Numbered from the stretch's first letter, positions 1-9,027 are shown. The stretch: 64,000 nt of DNA from Gluconobacter frateurii (GCF_002723955.1 NZ_BEWN01000002.1:434001-498000), one strand, 5' to 3'. Program-made: numbers and translations. Notes: a model not told the origin generated them from the sequence alone.

Positions 1-1
1 G

Positions 2-769
2 CGTCTGCGGGAACAGGGACACAGAGGGCGCATCACGGCCATCTCCCGGCATGGATGGTATCCGACGTCTCACGCAGCAGGTTTGTCGGGTGACTCTCAG
101 GTTGTCTTTGCTGAGACGGCTCCGACAGCGCGTGCCTATCTTGCCGCGTTCCGTCAGTGCTTGCGGAGCGGCATTCCCTGGCGAAGCGTGGTGAATGCGC
201 TCAGGTCTCAGACGAATGCCTTATGGGATCGCCTTTCCTGGGAAGAGAAGCGTCGTTTCTCACGCCATCTCCAGCGACGCTGGGATATTGTGCGGCATCG
301 CATGGCTCCCGCTCTCCGGGAACAGATTGATGCAGACATTCAGTTGGGCACCCTGAGGACGCTCAAGGGGCGTGTGGAGCAGGTGTCGGGAGTGGCGGAT
401 CGTGTGCGGCTCAGTATTCGGGGCAGGAACGGGCTGTCGTCCCTGACAGTTGCTCACGCTGTGAACTGTACCGGCCCAAGCCGCGATTACAGGGCTGTGG
501 GATCGGCCCTTTTAACAGGCCTGCTGGAACAGGGCGTTGTGCAGCAGACACCTTTAGGGGGACTGGTCTGCAATTCTGCGGGTGCGTTGCAGGATGAGAC
601 TGGGAGCTGGAGCACAACGCTTTATGCGCTTGGTCCCATGCGGTGGGGTGCCCTGTTCGAGACAACAGCCATTCCGGAAATTCGTCAGCAGGCTGCGGAA
701 CTGGCGCATTTTCTTGTTGAACAGGTGGCTGGTCTGGATGTGCGGTTCGAGCCCGTTAACGGGAACTGA
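2..769 (+). CDS. FAD/NAD(P)-binding oxidoreductase-like protein, 5' truncated by window edge
   Basis: The frame is open from base 2, so the gene begins outside the window; about 255 C-terminal residues remain. The first visible residues, GHRGRITAISRHG, match the segment that follows the Rossmann FAD/NAD(P) domain in the YdhS-like family (NAD_binding_9). Further family-type segments are NCTGPSRDY, then LLEQGVVQQTPLGGL, and near the end LGPMRWGALFETTAIPEIR. These proteins are predicted flavoproteins whose substrate is unknown, so no reaction is assigned. A TTG at 83 could be mistaken for a start, but conserved residues lie upstream of it. The gene converges on the porin gene at 831, with a hairpin between them. 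The family call is fairly secure; the function is not. Confidence 0.75.
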   Translation, partial: RLREQGHRGRITAISRHGWYPTSHAAGLSGDSQVVFAETAPTARAYLAAFRQCLRSGIPWRSVVNALRSQTNALWDRLSWEEKRRFSRHLQRRWDIVRHRMAPALREQIDADIQLGTLRTLKGRVEQVSGVADRVRLSIRGRNGLSSLTVAHAVNCTGPSRDYRAVGSALLTGLLEQGVVQQTPLGGLVCNSAGALQDETGSWSTTLYALGPMRWGALFETTAIPEIRQQAAELAHFLVEQVAGLDVRFEPVNGN

Positions 770-771
770 AT

Positions 772-806
772 AAAAAAAACGGCCAGTCAGGAGAACCTGC
801 TGGCCG
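772..806 (-). terminator. Rho-independent terminator shared by convergent genes
   Basis: GGCCAG and CTGGCC arms, extended by CAGG/CCTG with one bulge, form a hairpin. Read on the minus strand it is followed by a run of eight T, which makes it a strong terminator for the porin gene. On the plus strand the downstream T tract is short. Confidence 0.75.
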
Positions 807-830
807 CTTTCCGGGACGTATATGTCCGGC

Positions 831-2363
831 TTAGAAGAACTGGATATGGCTCTTGAAGCCAAGCATTGCAGCATTGTGCAGAGCTGCCTGACCGCCGGGG
901 CGGAAATAGTACTGGAAGTCAGGTGCGAAGGTCACACCGCGCATCACATGAATACGGTAGTTCGCTTCAAGCACTTCGCCGTAGCTCTGAATGCCGTAGG
1001 AGCCGTTCATCAGGGCCATGCCACGGGCAAGCTGGAGGCGCTGGGTGTCTGACACGCTGTTAGGAACACGGACATAGGTGAAGTTCACACCGATGCCGTC
1101 CAGAGGGCGTGCCTTCCAGAAGCCACTGTCCACGAAGCCGATTTCATACTGCTGCGCGCGCGTCTGGGTGCGCGGGCTGTTGGCGTAGAAGCCGCCCAGC
1201 ACGACGAGGCCAGCATCCGGATTGCCGGGTGTGTGATGGCGGAAGAGCATCTGGTCAGCCAGAAACCAGGCAGCCCAGGAGTAATTGACTGTTCGCTGGG
1301 CCAAGCCGGTTACGACATACGGATTTCCGTTAATGTCATAGTAGTTGTCCTTGTGGGGCGCGTTGTCGATGGCGTAGCCGACCTTGTAGTGGCCCGGCAG
1401 ATGGTCCTTGCCGAACAGCGGCTCCCAGCCAGCCTCCACCGGCACGGCTTCGCCATTGATGTCAGATCCATTGAACTTGAAGCCTGTCCGGTACTGGACG
1501 TTCCCGTAGATACCGGCCTGCGCGAAATACACACCCGTCTGGATATAGGTGCTTTTCGTCGGGCGAACGCGGATACGCGTTGCCCACACGGCATCCGGGT
1601 AGGATGAGTGGGTCGTGTTGTCGGACGATGCCTTCGGGTTACCGCAGAAGGCATTGTTCTGGAAGTTGCAGTACAGTGGGTTGGCGGAGAAGTCGTTCAG
1701 GAACGGGATACGCCCGGCGGCGATGTCAAAATGACCGTTTCCGAGCGTTTCTTCGCCGTAAGCATAAACAAGGTGAACCACCACGTTGCCGCCGGCGCCG
1801 TAGATTTCGGAGCTGGGGTTGAGGTTGTCACCAAACATGCGGCTGGCAGGAATACCGTAACGGCCGACAACGACGGCATGGGTTGAGAACCCGCGGATAC
1901 CAGCGAGCTTTTCCCAGTCGATATCGTTCTCAAGGCTGTACTGGCCAGCATTGCTGCTGCCCTGGCGCAGTCCATAACCAGGTGTTGGTTTGGTAATTGC
2001 GCCGGTATATTCGTTTGTATTGTCCATCATCAGCGCAATACCACGATCACGCAGCCACTTGTTCCAGCCGAAAGGATTGGTCAGCAGCGCTTCCGGCTTT
2101 GGAAGTGGCGGAACCTGTTCCTTGTCGAAGGACAGAATGGTGAGCGGTGTATTAACGCGTGCGCTGGGGTTTTCCGAGTTCTGATCCGGCCAGTCCATGA
2201 CCGTGATGGGCGCGAGGACGTGAACTGTCGTGAGCTTTTTTCCAGTCGCTGACTGGACGACGGTCGTGACAGGTGCAGGAGCTGTGGCCGCGCCTTCAGC
2301 TGCGGCGATAGCGGGCGTAAGCGAAACCGCACAGGCTGCGGCATAGAGATGCAGGCGAGACAA
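831..2363 (-). CDS. OprB-family carbohydrate-selective porin
   Basis: This 510-residue outer-membrane protein has an N-terminal signal peptide ending near AIAAAEG. A roughly 70-residue linker follows, then a beta-barrel of the OprB family (PF04966). Family-like segments include NPFGWNKWLRDRGIALMMD early in the barrel and VVVGRYGIP further on. The chain ends in Phe-Phe, as expected for BAM-assembled barrels. OprB porins pass sugars and polyols across the outer membrane, which suits a bacterium that oxidises these in the periplasm; the actual substrate cannot be read here. The start is TTG at 2363, chosen because GAGGA lies eight bases upstream and the signal peptide follows at once. It lies downstream of ppa on the same strand but is separated by a terminator. 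Confidence 0.85.
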   Translation of the reverse strand: MSRLHLYAAACAVSLTPAIAAAEGAATAPAPVTTVVQSATGKKLTTVHVLAPITVMDWPDQNSENPSARVNTPLTILSFDKEQVPPLPKPEALLTNPFGWNKWLRDRGIALMMDNTNEYTGAITKPTPGYGLRQGSSNAGQYSLENDIDWEKLAGIRGFSTHAVVVGRYGIPASRMFGDNLNPSSEIYGAGGNVVVHLVYAYGEETLGNGHFDIAAGRIPFLNDFSANPLYCNFQNNAFCGNPKASSDNTTHSSYPDAVWATRIRVRPTKSTYIQTGVYFAQAGIYGNVQYRTGFKFNGSDINGEAVPVEAGWEPLFGKDHLPGHYKVGYAIDNAPHKDNYYDINGNPYVVTGLAQRTVNYSWAAWFLADQMLFRHHTPGNPDAGLVVLGGFYANSPRTQTRAQQYEIGFVDSGFWKARPLDGIGVNFTYVRVPNSVSDTQRLQLARGMALMNGSYGIQSYGEVLEANYRIHVMRGVTFAPDFQYYFRPGGQAALHNAAMLGFKSHIQFF

Positions 2364-2519
2364 GTCTCTTATCCTCGGGTATCAGGTTGCGAGATCTTCG
2401 TAACACTTTATCGGGGATAAAGAACAGAGATTGTGAGATAAAAATCTCAAAAATCACGTTCATATGATACGAGCTGTGCTTTTTAAGGAACAAACACAGC
2501 TTGTACCAGAGAAAAGAAG

Positions 2520-2546
2520 TTGTGATCCGTATAAAACGGATCACAA
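2520..2546 (-). terminator. Hairpin terminator after ppa
   Basis: A perfect 10-bp stem (TTGTGATCCG with CGGATCACAA) and a 7-base loop lie just beyond the ppa stop. On the minus strand it is followed by a pyrimidine-rich tract with only short T runs, so termination may be partial. A second, weaker stem (AGCTGTG/CACAGCT, 2473-2501) lies in the porin leader. Confidence 0.6.
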
Positions 2547-2553
2547 ACGCGTA

Positions 2554-3075
2554 TTACTTTGCAGCAGCCAGTGCTGCTTCGATCACTTTACCAGCTTCTT
2601 CCTTGCCGGCCCAACCTGTCACCTTGACCCACTTGTTTGGCTCAAGATCCTTGTAACGCTCAAAAAAGTGTTCGATGGACTTGCGGGTGATCTCCGGCAG
2701 GTCATCGATGGACTTAACGTCCGTGAACTGCGGATGGATCTTGTCGTGCGGGACGCAGATGATCTTCTCATCCTGGCCGCTCTCGTCTTCCATCTTCAGC
2801 ATGCCGATCGGGCGTGCACGGATGACGGCACCCGGCACTACGGCAGCCGGTGCGAGCACGAGGGCGTCAGCCGGGTCGCCATCAGCGGCGAGCGTGCCCG
2901 GAATGAAGCCGTAGGCTGCCGGATAGGCCATGGGCGTGAACAGGAAACGGTCCACGAAGATCGCGCCGCTTTCCTTGTCCACTTCGTACTTGACCTGAGA
3001 GCCCTGCGGAATCTCGATGACCACGTTGATGTCGTTCGGCACATCTTTGCCGGGCGAGATCTTGGAAACGTCCAT
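2554..3075 (-). CDS. ppa: Inorganic pyrophosphatase
   Basis: This is a soluble family I pyrophosphatase of 173 residues, the usual bacterial length. It hydrolyses PPi to phosphate with Mg2+ and so pulls biosynthetic reactions forward in the cytoplasm. The family signature DGDPADAL carries the metal-binding aspartates. Upstream are [15 protein letters not shown] and the aromatic [15 protein letters not shown] segment that line the active site. The ATG at 3075 (protein starting MDVSKISPG) is preferred over the GTG at 3084: AGGA lies ten bases before the ATG but only one base before the GTG. The gene has its own terminator and stands alone. Confidence 0.96.
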   Translation of the reverse strand: MDVSKISPGKDVPNDINVVIEIPQGSQVKYEVDKESGAIFVDRFLFTPMAYPAAYGFIPGTLAADGDPADALVLAPAAVVPGAVIRARPIGMLKMEDESGQDEKIICVPHDKIHPQFTDVKSIDDLPEITRKSIEHFFERYKDLEPNKWVKVTGWAGKEEAGKVIEAALAAAK

Positions 3076-3172
3076 GATGTTCACGTCCTGAACTGGTTTT
3101 AAAACAGAGGGACATTAACGACCCTTAAGCTTTCTGCCCAGTGTAGACGGAAAACGCGTCCGGAAATGCAAA

Positions 3173-3197
3173 ACGCCCCGGCATGAAGCCAGGGCGT
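3173..3197 (-). terminator. Hairpin terminator after the 3227-3628 gene
   Basis: ACGCCC-GGC and GCC-GGGCGT arms with a 5-base loop and one mismatch; on the minus strand the stem is followed by TTTTG. It lies 30 bases past the stop of the small exported protein gene. Confidence 0.65.
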
Positions 3198-3226
3198 CCC
3201 GTAAAAAAACTGATGATCAAGCAGGA

Positions 3227-3628
3227 TCAGAGAAGCGGCTGGGCGGCCTTCAGTGCATTGTGGCAGGCTGCACGGCGATCATCTTCGTTGGTGTAGGCTA
3301 CGAGATAGTAGCGCTTGCCATTGCTGTTGAAATAACCCGCAGTACCAAGAGCGTAGTCTTCGTTGCCGACCGTCTGCTCGGTGGCCTTGTACTTCTCGCT
3401 CAGGCCGTAAAGAGCCGGGTTGCCTTCATCATAGGAGAGATACTGAAGTTCGACGCAGTAATTCATGATTCCTGCGAGATTGGCGGGGGAAACGCCCGTG
3501 AAATCCTTGCCAGGCGTGCCCTGAACGGCCGGTGGTGGCGGCGGTGACTGTTCCTGTGCCAGAGCGGCCGACGAAACCATACCGAGGCCAATTACGAGGC
3601 CAAAAGCGGGCACGATACGACGAAACAT
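3227..3628 (-). CDS. Small exported protein, DUF2501 (YjjA)-like
   Basis: The protein has 133 residues with a signal peptide ending near AALAQEQ, followed by a short Pro-rich stretch. The mature part carries LAGIMNYCVELQYL, then VGNEDYALGTAGYF, then a late Cys before ALKAAQPLL. This order (aliphatic-Tyr-Cys, N-D/E-x-Y-x-L-G-x-x-G, terminal Cys-helix) is shared with the protein at 44193-44675 and resembles DUF2501/YjjA. The two cysteines could form a disulfide in the periplasm. No function is known. The start at 3628 is chosen because AGAAAGGA sits eight bases upstream and the signal peptide follows directly; a longer frame to 3742 lacks these features. The neighbouring FUSC gene lies upstream on the same strand with a 114-base gap. 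Confidence 0.7.
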   Translation of the reverse strand: MFRRIVPAFGLVIGLGMVSSAALAQEQSPPPPPAVQGTPGKDFTGVSPANLAGIMNYCVELQYLSYDEGNPALYGLSEKYKATEQTVGNEDYALGTAGYFNSNGKRYYLVAYTNEDDRRAACHNALKAAQPLL

Positions 3629-3742
3629 GGACGGTATCCTTTCTGAGACCCTGTCTTCCGCGGCACCCCGCGGTTGAAACGGAACACTTCTCCCGTTTGC
3701 GTGAAAAGAAAAGTCCATTTCAGAACATTTCTTCGTGAGCAT

Positions 3743-5881
3743 TCAGACGGGAGGATCAAGATAGGGAGAACGGGCGTCAAAGAAGACGCGGTTCGTATTC
3801 AGTTCGGTGGAAATGACATCCAGAGCCGTCAGGGCCGCAATCAGAACAAACCGTTGTCTGGGATGCGATTCGGTTGTTTCACAGTCTCTGAGACGCTGGA
3901 TGGCCAGTAATGTGGCGCGAAGAGTTCTCCCGTAATGCCCATGATATTGACCGCTGAAATGGCTCATACGGGCCAAAACGAGTTCCAGAGCCTGATGGGC
4001 CCGTGGGTTCAGAGCTGCATCATGGCTGATGGCGCGGAGGCGCAGAAGGTTCAGCATGACACGCATGGCGGACAGAATTCCCTGGAGATAGGCGTGAACA
4101 ACAGGGGAGGGGGTGTCTGCCGAGTTGGTCATGAGGCGCACAAAGCGGTCCACATTTCGGGATACGATGACATCCAGTGTCGTGTCGTTTTTCCCATCCG
4201 CGATGTGATGCAGGTCCCGTAGAATATTTTCCCGCATGGTCCAGCGCTGGTGAGCCGGATCGTAAGGGAGGAAAGCCCTGTACATCCATGTCGTGTAGAA
4301 AAGCCCCAACACGAGCGGGAGTGCCGTATTGAAATAGACGATCTCATCCGTTCGGCCCTGATTTGAGGGGCCGAGCATGATGGGCAGGAACAGATTGTAG
4401 GAGACGGCTGGAAGTGTCAGGGGCGGATATGCGAAGGCAAGGCCGCCCAGCATCATGGCGACGCCTGACCACATCCCCAGCATCTCGAAGGTGGTAGGTT
4501 TGCCGAGCAGAAGCAGGTCCAGCACGCCACCTGCCAGAACCGCGCAGCACGCGCCATGCAGAAAGGCCTGTGTGGCAAGGGCCGGTCTTTCGAGTGTGGA
4601 AAACAGACTGCACGCAATCGCGACGAACATGATGAATGTCAGGCCGCTGGGCCATGCGGTTGCAATCCAGATTACGCCAGCTCCGAAGACCGTCACGGAG
4701 GAGCGCAGGCTGTTGACGATGGCCTGTCGCCAGTCCCGGTAAGATCGAATCGGTTCATGGAAATGATCGTGGGGCTGTGGGTTGCGGCTGGCCTCGAACT
4801 GACGCAGGGCCATGCGCAGGGCATCAATTAGTTCCACAAGCGCCTGTTGCAACATGCCGTGACGCAGCATGGCTGCCCGATCATCTGCTCCTGGCAGCTT
4901 GGTCCCGAAATACTGGACAACGCGGCGGCGGCAGTCCCGACGGAGGCTTCGCAGTTCGTCCAGAATCCCATCCATGGGCTCAGCTCTTTCCAGCCTGTCG
5001 GGGAGAGCCAGAAACAGGGTACGGATGCGTTCCGCCTGCTCCCGGAAGGCATCATCCTGACTTAGCGGGAGGCGCATCAACGTGGCCAGATCGAGCGCTC
5101 TGGCCAGTAGAACGGCAATATCCGCTAAAGCCGCCCGGGTGTGATCCCCTGCATGATCCTGACGGCCCAGTTCGACTTCCGCAAATTCGACCTGATCACC
5201 GAGTGTGGTGATGCGGCTAAACACAGGCTGCATAGTTTCCAGCGCATCCACCTTGCCGATGAGAATATCGGCAATCGTGAGCAGGGCTGGTTTCAGCGTG
5301 TCCTTGAAGGTGCTGGAGAGTTGCTGGCGGGTCCGTTTTGTCAGGCCTAACTGGAAAAGCCCCGAAACCGAAGCCTCCAGAACGATGCCCAGTACGATAT
5401 AGGTCGCACGGGACATGGCGATTTCGAAGATATGGTTCGGGTCCGCGATCCCATCCAGTGAGACGATGGCGTAGGTGAAGCCCGTCGCTCGCATGCCGTG
5501 GATGCGATAATTGGTCATGGAAGCCGGGCCGGGCATGAATGTCCCGATCAGGCAGAACAGACCGATCCCCGCAGCCAGCAGAAAAATGAACATCAGTGGC
5601 GCCTGGGGGCATACTGCCACGAGGACTACGCCGCAGATCACACCCAGCACCATGCCGAACAGATGCCACTTCGCTTTGGCCAGGCTGCGCCCACGCGTGC
5701 CCTGCGCTACCATCCAGACGGTCAGGGCTGCCCATTGCGGGCTGCCCAGTTCCATCTTCAGGGCGATTCCCAGAGCCAACAGGGAGGTCAGTGTTGTTCG
5801 GAGGGCGTACCCGGCCATGACCGGATCGGGAGCGTAGAGCCAGCGCAGCTTGCGCAGAAGAAGCGCTGGGCTGGCTGACAT
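3743..5881 (-). CDS. FUSC-family inner-membrane transporter
   Basis: This 712-residue protein has two clusters of transmembrane helices, at about residues 20-190 and 395-530, each followed by a long soluble helical region. This is the layout of the FUSC/AaeB family, linked to export of aromatic acids and other small molecules. Typical segments are PVMAGYALRTTLTSLLALGIAL and WAALTVWMV near the N-terminus. No HlyD adaptor or DUF1656 partner is adjacent, unlike the FUSC gene at 34638, so it either works alone or uses partners elsewhere. The start is ATG at 5881 or the GTG just before it; neither has a good ribosome-binding site. The substrate cannot be inferred. Confidence 0.82.
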   Translation of the reverse strand: MSASPALLLRKLRWLYAPDPVMAGYALRTTLTSLLALGIALKMELGSPQWAALTVWMVAQGTRGRSLAKAKWHLFGMVLGVICGVVLVAVCPQAPLMFIFLLAAGIGLFCLIGTFMPGPASMTNYRIHGMRATGFTYAIVSLDGIADPNHIFEIAMSRATYIVLGIVLEASVSGLFQLGLTKRTRQQLSSTFKDTLKPALLTIADILIGKVDALETMQPVFSRITTLGDQVEFAEVELGRQDHAGDHTRAALADIAVLLARALDLATLMRLPLSQDDAFREQAERIRTLFLALPDRLERAEPMDGILDELRSLRRDCRRRVVQYFGTKLPGADDRAAMLRHGMLQQALVELIDALRMALRQFEASRNPQPHDHFHEPIRSYRDWRQAIVNSLRSSVTVFGAGVIWIATAWPSGLTFIMFVAIACSLFSTLERPALATQAFLHGACCAVLAGGVLDLLLLGKPTTFEMLGMWSGVAMMLGGLAFAYPPLTLPAVSYNLFLPIMLGPSNQGRTDEIVYFNTALPLVLGLFYTTWMYRAFLPYDPAHQRWTMRENILRDLHHIADGKNDTTLDVIVSRNVDRFVRLMTNSADTPSPVVHAYLQGILSAMRVMLNLLRLRAISHDAALNPRAHQALELVLARMSHFSGQYHGHYGRTLRATLLAIQRLRDCETTESHPRQRFVLIAALTALDVISTELNTNRVFFDARSPYLDPPV

Positions 5882-6101
5882 CACTGTTTTTGCCAGCCGC
5901 TACTATGGTGTGTGGTGTCTTCCGTCATATCTTCCCCCAGAGCGATGCAGGCCGGCAGGTGCCATCTCGAAACGGCGGCAGCGGCTCATCGGAGGCCTGT
6001 CGGAGACGGGAAGGCTTTAGACACATAATGCAAAAAAAGACATTTCACCATGTCAGGCCTTGCAAAAATGCGTCAGGTAAGCGATTCCGTGCAGCAACCG
6101 C

Positions 6102-6175
6102 GCGCCTGTAGCTCAATTGGTTAGAGCCGGCCGCTCATAACGGCTTGGTTGGGGGTTCGAGTCCCTCCGGGCGCA
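6102..6175 (+). tRNA. tRNA with CAU anticodon, probably tRNA-Ile2 (lysidine type)
   Basis: The cloverleaf is complete. The acceptor stem is GCGCCTG/CGGGCGC, the D stem GCTC/GAGC, the anticodon stem GGCCG/CGGCT with loop CTCATAA, a 5-base variable loop TGGTT, the T stem GGGGG/CCCTC and the T loop TTCGAGT. The anticodon is CAT. Elongator tRNA-Met and the AUA-reading tRNA-Ile2 share this anticodon. The C4-G69 and C5-G68 pairs and a TTGGT-like variable region resemble Ile2, whose C34 is modified by TilS, so I favour Ile2. It is not an initiator: there is no C1-A72 mismatch, since G1 pairs with C72. CCA is not encoded. Confidence 0.93.
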
Positions 6176-6248
6176 CGGTGTTCTATTCTGTCTGGCGTGC
6201 CGTTTGCCGCCGCCCATTCCACGTTCCACCCCGTTCAGGAGACCTCGC

Positions 6249-7928
6249 ATGGCCGCCTACCAGTATGTCTATGTCATGAAGGATCTTACAAAGGCCTATC
6301 CGGGTGGACGTGAGGTCTTCAAGGGCATCACCCTGTCCTTCCTGCCCGGCGTGAAGATTGGCGTTCTCGGCGTCAACGGTGCCGGTAAGTCCACGCTGCT
6401 CAAGGTGATGGCCGGAATCGACAAGGAATTCGGTGGCGAGGCCTGGGCCGCTGAGGGCGTCAAGATCGGTTATCTTGAGCAGGAGCCAAAGCTCGACGAG
6501 AAGCTGACGGTCGGGGAAAACGTCGCTCTTGGTTTTGGCAAGCTCAAGCATGCCATTGATCGCTTCAACGAGATTTCGATGCTCTTCGCAGAGCCGATGT
6601 CCGATGAAGAAATGACGAACCTGCTGGCTGAACAGGCCGAGCTTCAGGAAATTATCGACGCAGGCGACGGCTGGGAGCTGGATCGCAAGCTGGAAATCGC
6701 TCTGGATGCGCTGCGCTGCCCGCCCGCAGACAGCCCGGTTGACAAGCTGTCCGGTGGTGAGAAGCGCCGTGTGGCCCTGTGCCGCCTGCTGCTGGAAAAG
6801 CCTGACATTCTGCTGCTCGATGAGCCAACCAACCATCTTGATGCCGAGAGTGTCAGCTGGCTCGAAAAGACGCTGCGTGATTATCAGGGCACCGTCATGG
6901 TCATCACCCATGACCGTTACTTCCTTGATAACGTCACCAACTGGATTCTCGAACTCGAGCGTGGCCGTGGCTATCCGTTCGAAGGCAACTACTCGTCCTG
7001 GCTGGAACAGAAGCGCAAGCGTCTGGCCCAGGAAGAGAAGGAAGAAAGCTCCCGCCAGCGTGCGCTCGCTGCCGAGCAGGAGTGGATCAACAGCTCTCCG
7101 AAGGCCCGTCAGGCCAAGAGCCAGGCTCGTATCACCAAGTACGAAGAGATGCTGGCAGCCAACTCCGAAAAGGTTGGTGGTACGGCGGATATTGTCATCA
7201 CGCCGGGTCCACGCCTTGGCGGTACGGTGATCGAAGCCGAGAACCTGACGAAGGGCTTTGGCGACCGTCTGCTGATTGATGGGCTGAACTTCAAGCTGCC
7301 GCCTGGTGGCATCGTGGGTGTGATCGGTCCGAACGGTGCAGGTAAGTCCACGCTGTTCAAGATGATCACGGGTCAGGACACGCCGGATGGTGGTTCACTG
7401 AAGATCGGTGAAACCGTAAAGCTTGGCTATGTCGATCAGTCCCGCGATACGCTGGATGCCAACAAGACCGTCTGGGAAGAGATTTCCGGTGGCACGGACG
7501 TCATTCAGCTTGGCAAGCGGACGGTTCCGTCCCGTGCCTATGTCGGAGCGTTCAACTTCAAGGGTTCTGACCAGCAGAAGCGCGTCGGTATCCTGTCGGG
7601 TGGTGAGCGTAACCGCGTTCATCTTGCCAAGATGCTCAAGGAAGACAGCAACGTGCTGCTGCTCGATGAGCCGACCAACGATCTTGACGTTGATACGCTG
7701 CGTGCCCTCGAAGATGCTCTGGCAGACTTCGCTGGCTGCGCCGTGGTCATCTCCCATGATCGCTGGTTCCTTGACCGTCTGGCAACGCATATCCTCGCTT
7801 TCGAGGGTGACAGCCATGTCGAGTGGTTCGAAGGTAACTTCCAGGACTACGAAGAAGACAAGCGCCGTCGTCTTGGACCGGATGCGACTGAGCCAAGCCG
7901 CATCAAGTACCGCCCGCTGGCCCGCTAA
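6249..7928 (+). CDS. ettA: Energy-dependent translational throttle protein EttA (ABC-F ATPase)
   Basis: The protein has 559 residues with two ABC ATPase domains and no membrane segments. Walker A motifs lie near residues 41-48 (GVNGAGKS) and 360-367 (GPNGAGKS). Signatures are LSGGEKRR (about 168) and LSGGERNR (about 450), with Walker B-type [11 protein letters not shown] and [11 protein letters not shown]. Between the domains is the charged helical linker of ABC-F proteins, including [15 protein letters not shown]. EttA binds the ribosomal E site and gates the first elongation steps according to the ATP/ADP ratio. The start at 6249 (protein [13 protein letters not shown]) has AGGAG seven bases upstream; a longer frame upstream runs into the tRNA spacer. 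The gene follows the tRNA by 73 bases and may be co-transcribed with it. Confidence 0.95.
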   Translation: MAAYQYVYVMKDLTKAYPGGREVFKGITLSFLPGVKIGVLGVNGAGKSTLLKVMAGIDKEFGGEAWAAEGVKIGYLEQEPKLDEKLTVGENVALGFGKLKHAIDRFNEISMLFAEPMSDEEMTNLLAEQAELQEIIDAGDGWELDRKLEIALDALRCPPADSPVDKLSGGEKRRVALCRLLLEKPDILLLDEPTNHLDAESVSWLEKTLRDYQGTVMVITHDRYFLDNVTNWILELERGRGYPFEGNYSSWLEQKRKRLAQEEKEESSRQRALAAEQEWINSSPKARQAKSQARITKYEEMLAANSEKVGGTADIVITPGPRLGGTVIEAENLTKGFGDRLLIDGLNFKLPPGGIVGVIGPNGAGKSTLFKMITGQDTPDGGSLKIGETVKLGYVDQSRDTLDANKTVWEEISGGTDVIQLGKRTVPSRAYVGAFNFKGSDQQKRVGILSGGERNRVHLAKMLKEDSNVLLLDEPTNDLDVDTLRALEDALADFAGCAVVISHDRWFLDRLATHILAFEGDSHVEWFEGNFQDYEEDKRRRLGPDATEPSRIKYRPLAR

Positions 7929-7953
7929 GACGGACCGTTCCTTCTGCTCGTCA

Positions 7954-7980
7954 CCGGGGCAGGGCAATCTGTCCCGGTTT
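7954..7980 (+). terminator. Hairpin terminator after ettA
   Basis: CCGGGGCAG pairs with CTGTCCCGG (one G-T wobble) around a 6-base loop, followed by TTTCTG. The T tract is short, so read-through to the next gene is possible. Confidence 0.5.
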
Positions 7981-8002
7981 CTGACGGTTTGAGGAGGCCC
8001 GT

Positions 8003-8500
8003 TTGCTAGGGCGCGAACTCCGCACTGCACGTCTGGTTCTCAGCCCGGTCAATTGGCCGGACCTTGAGGATATGATCGCCCTCAAGGCTGATGCCGGTGC
8101 TTTCGGGCAAATGCTGGGTGGTGTGCGAAGCCGCTTCGAAACTGAACAGGAAATGGCCGAGGATGTTGCGTTCTGGGCGAGACGCCGGATCGGAATTTTC
8201 GCTATTCGCGAGAACGGGCGTTTCGTCGGGATAACAGGTGTTCATGAACGTCCTGATGGGCGTGGCCTTGGGCTGAGGTTTTCCATTTTTCCATGGGCTG
8301 CCGGCCGCGGTATTGCCCGTGAAGCCGCCGCTGCTGCCATCCGGTATGTTCTGGATGAAGGAGAGCCACGCATTGTGGCTGTGGCCAAAGAAGACAATCT
8401 GGCTTCCCGCGTCGTGCTTGGCAGTATTGGTATGCGCCATGTCGATACCTTCAAGCGCGATGGCAATACGATGTTCCTTTACGAAATTGCTCCTGTCTGA
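8003..8500 (+). CDS. GNAT-family N-acetyltransferase (RimJ/RimL-like)
   Basis: This is a 165-residue single-domain acetyltransferase. The N-terminal LRTARLVLSPVNWPD is the usual first strand of RimJ/RimL-type GNAT proteins. The segment FPWAAGRGIAREAAAAAIRY holds the acetyl-CoA pyrophosphate loop (motif A, R/Q-x-x-G-x-G/A equivalent). Later, AVAKEDNLASRVVLGSIGM is the conserved N-x-x-S-x-x-V-x-x-x-G-M helix. Such enzymes acetylate protein N-termini, antibiotics or small amines; the acceptor is unknown here. The start is TTG at 8003, supported by GAGGAGG five bases upstream. It lies 74 bases after ettA on the same strand. Confidence 0.85.
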   Translation: MLGRELRTARLVLSPVNWPDLEDMIALKADAGAFGQMLGGVRSRFETEQEMAEDVAFWARRRIGIFAIRENGRFVGITGVHERPDGRGLGLRFSIFPWAAGRGIAREAAAAAIRYVLDEGEPRIVAVAKEDNLASRVVLGSIGMRHVDTFKRDGNTMFLYEIAPV

Positions 8501-8589
8501 CGCAAAACAGGGGGCACTGGTGTTTGTTTCCTGGCCTCTCGGGAATTACCGTTTAAAACCATACGATATTGTTCGTTAAGGAATGCGGT

Positions 8590-8946
8590 GTGGTCGATTT
8601 TCTGAGAAATCTGCGAAAAATGGCGCTTGGCGCTGCAATCATGGGATTTGCGGTAACTGCGGGAGTGCAGGCGGCAGAGGTCAAACCGCCCGAGTCTATC
8701 GTGGGAGGCATGCATATTATTGATCGCACGCTTGTCCTGCCCGTTGGAGGGACGGAAATCGTGGCTCTGCCCCCTGATCTCCAGACGGCTACTCTTAGTC
8801 TGCCTGATGTTCTGCACGTCAATCTCGTCTCTCAGAAAGTCGCAGAAATTCTGGCTCACCATGAGGGACAGACGGATGTTCTCTTCACCGGGAAAGACAC
8901 GATCTATCGTTTTCACGTGTCAGTCGTGAAGCGTGCTGCTCGGTAA
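8590..8946 (+). CDS. Exported protein with pilus/secretin N-terminal-type domain
   Basis: The protein has 118 residues with a signal peptide ending near GVQAAEV and one small mature domain. The pattern VGGTEIVALPPDLQTATLS, followed by LHVNLVSQKVAEILAHHEGQ and VLFTGKDTIYRF, matches the N-terminal domain of CpaC-type pilus secretins (PF13629). Here it stands alone without a secretin barrel. Such free-standing copies occur in alphaproteobacteria, with unknown role. The GTG at 8590 is chosen because AAGGA precedes it by seven bases; a TTG at 8569 lacks such a site. No pilus genes are nearby. Confidence 0.7.
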   Translation: MVDFLRNLRKMALGAAIMGFAVTAGVQAAEVKPPESIVGGMHIIDRTLVLPVGGTEIVALPPDLQTATLSLPDVLHVNLVSQKVAEILAHHEGQTDVLFTGKDTIYRFHVSVVKRAAR

Positions 8947-8975
8947 GGGCGGTCATCAGCACGAAGCAAAAAAGA

Positions 8976-9001
8976 CCTCCTGAACAGGAGGCCTTTTTTT
9001 A
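8976..9001. terminator. Bidirectional terminator between convergent genes
   Basis: The 7-bp perfect stem CCTCCTG/CAGGAGG has an AA spacer. It is flanked by an A tract on the left and eight T on the right, so it should work for both the gene ending at 8946 and mlaC ending at 9028. Confidence 0.85.
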
Positions 9002-9027
9002 TGATGTCAGTTCTGTAGACGTAGCAC

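Noticed and set aside
6183-6911. Minus-strand frame opposite ettA (242 codons) and another at 7395-8030
   Set aside because: Both mirror the ettA coding strand, whose duplicated ATPase motifs leave no doubt.
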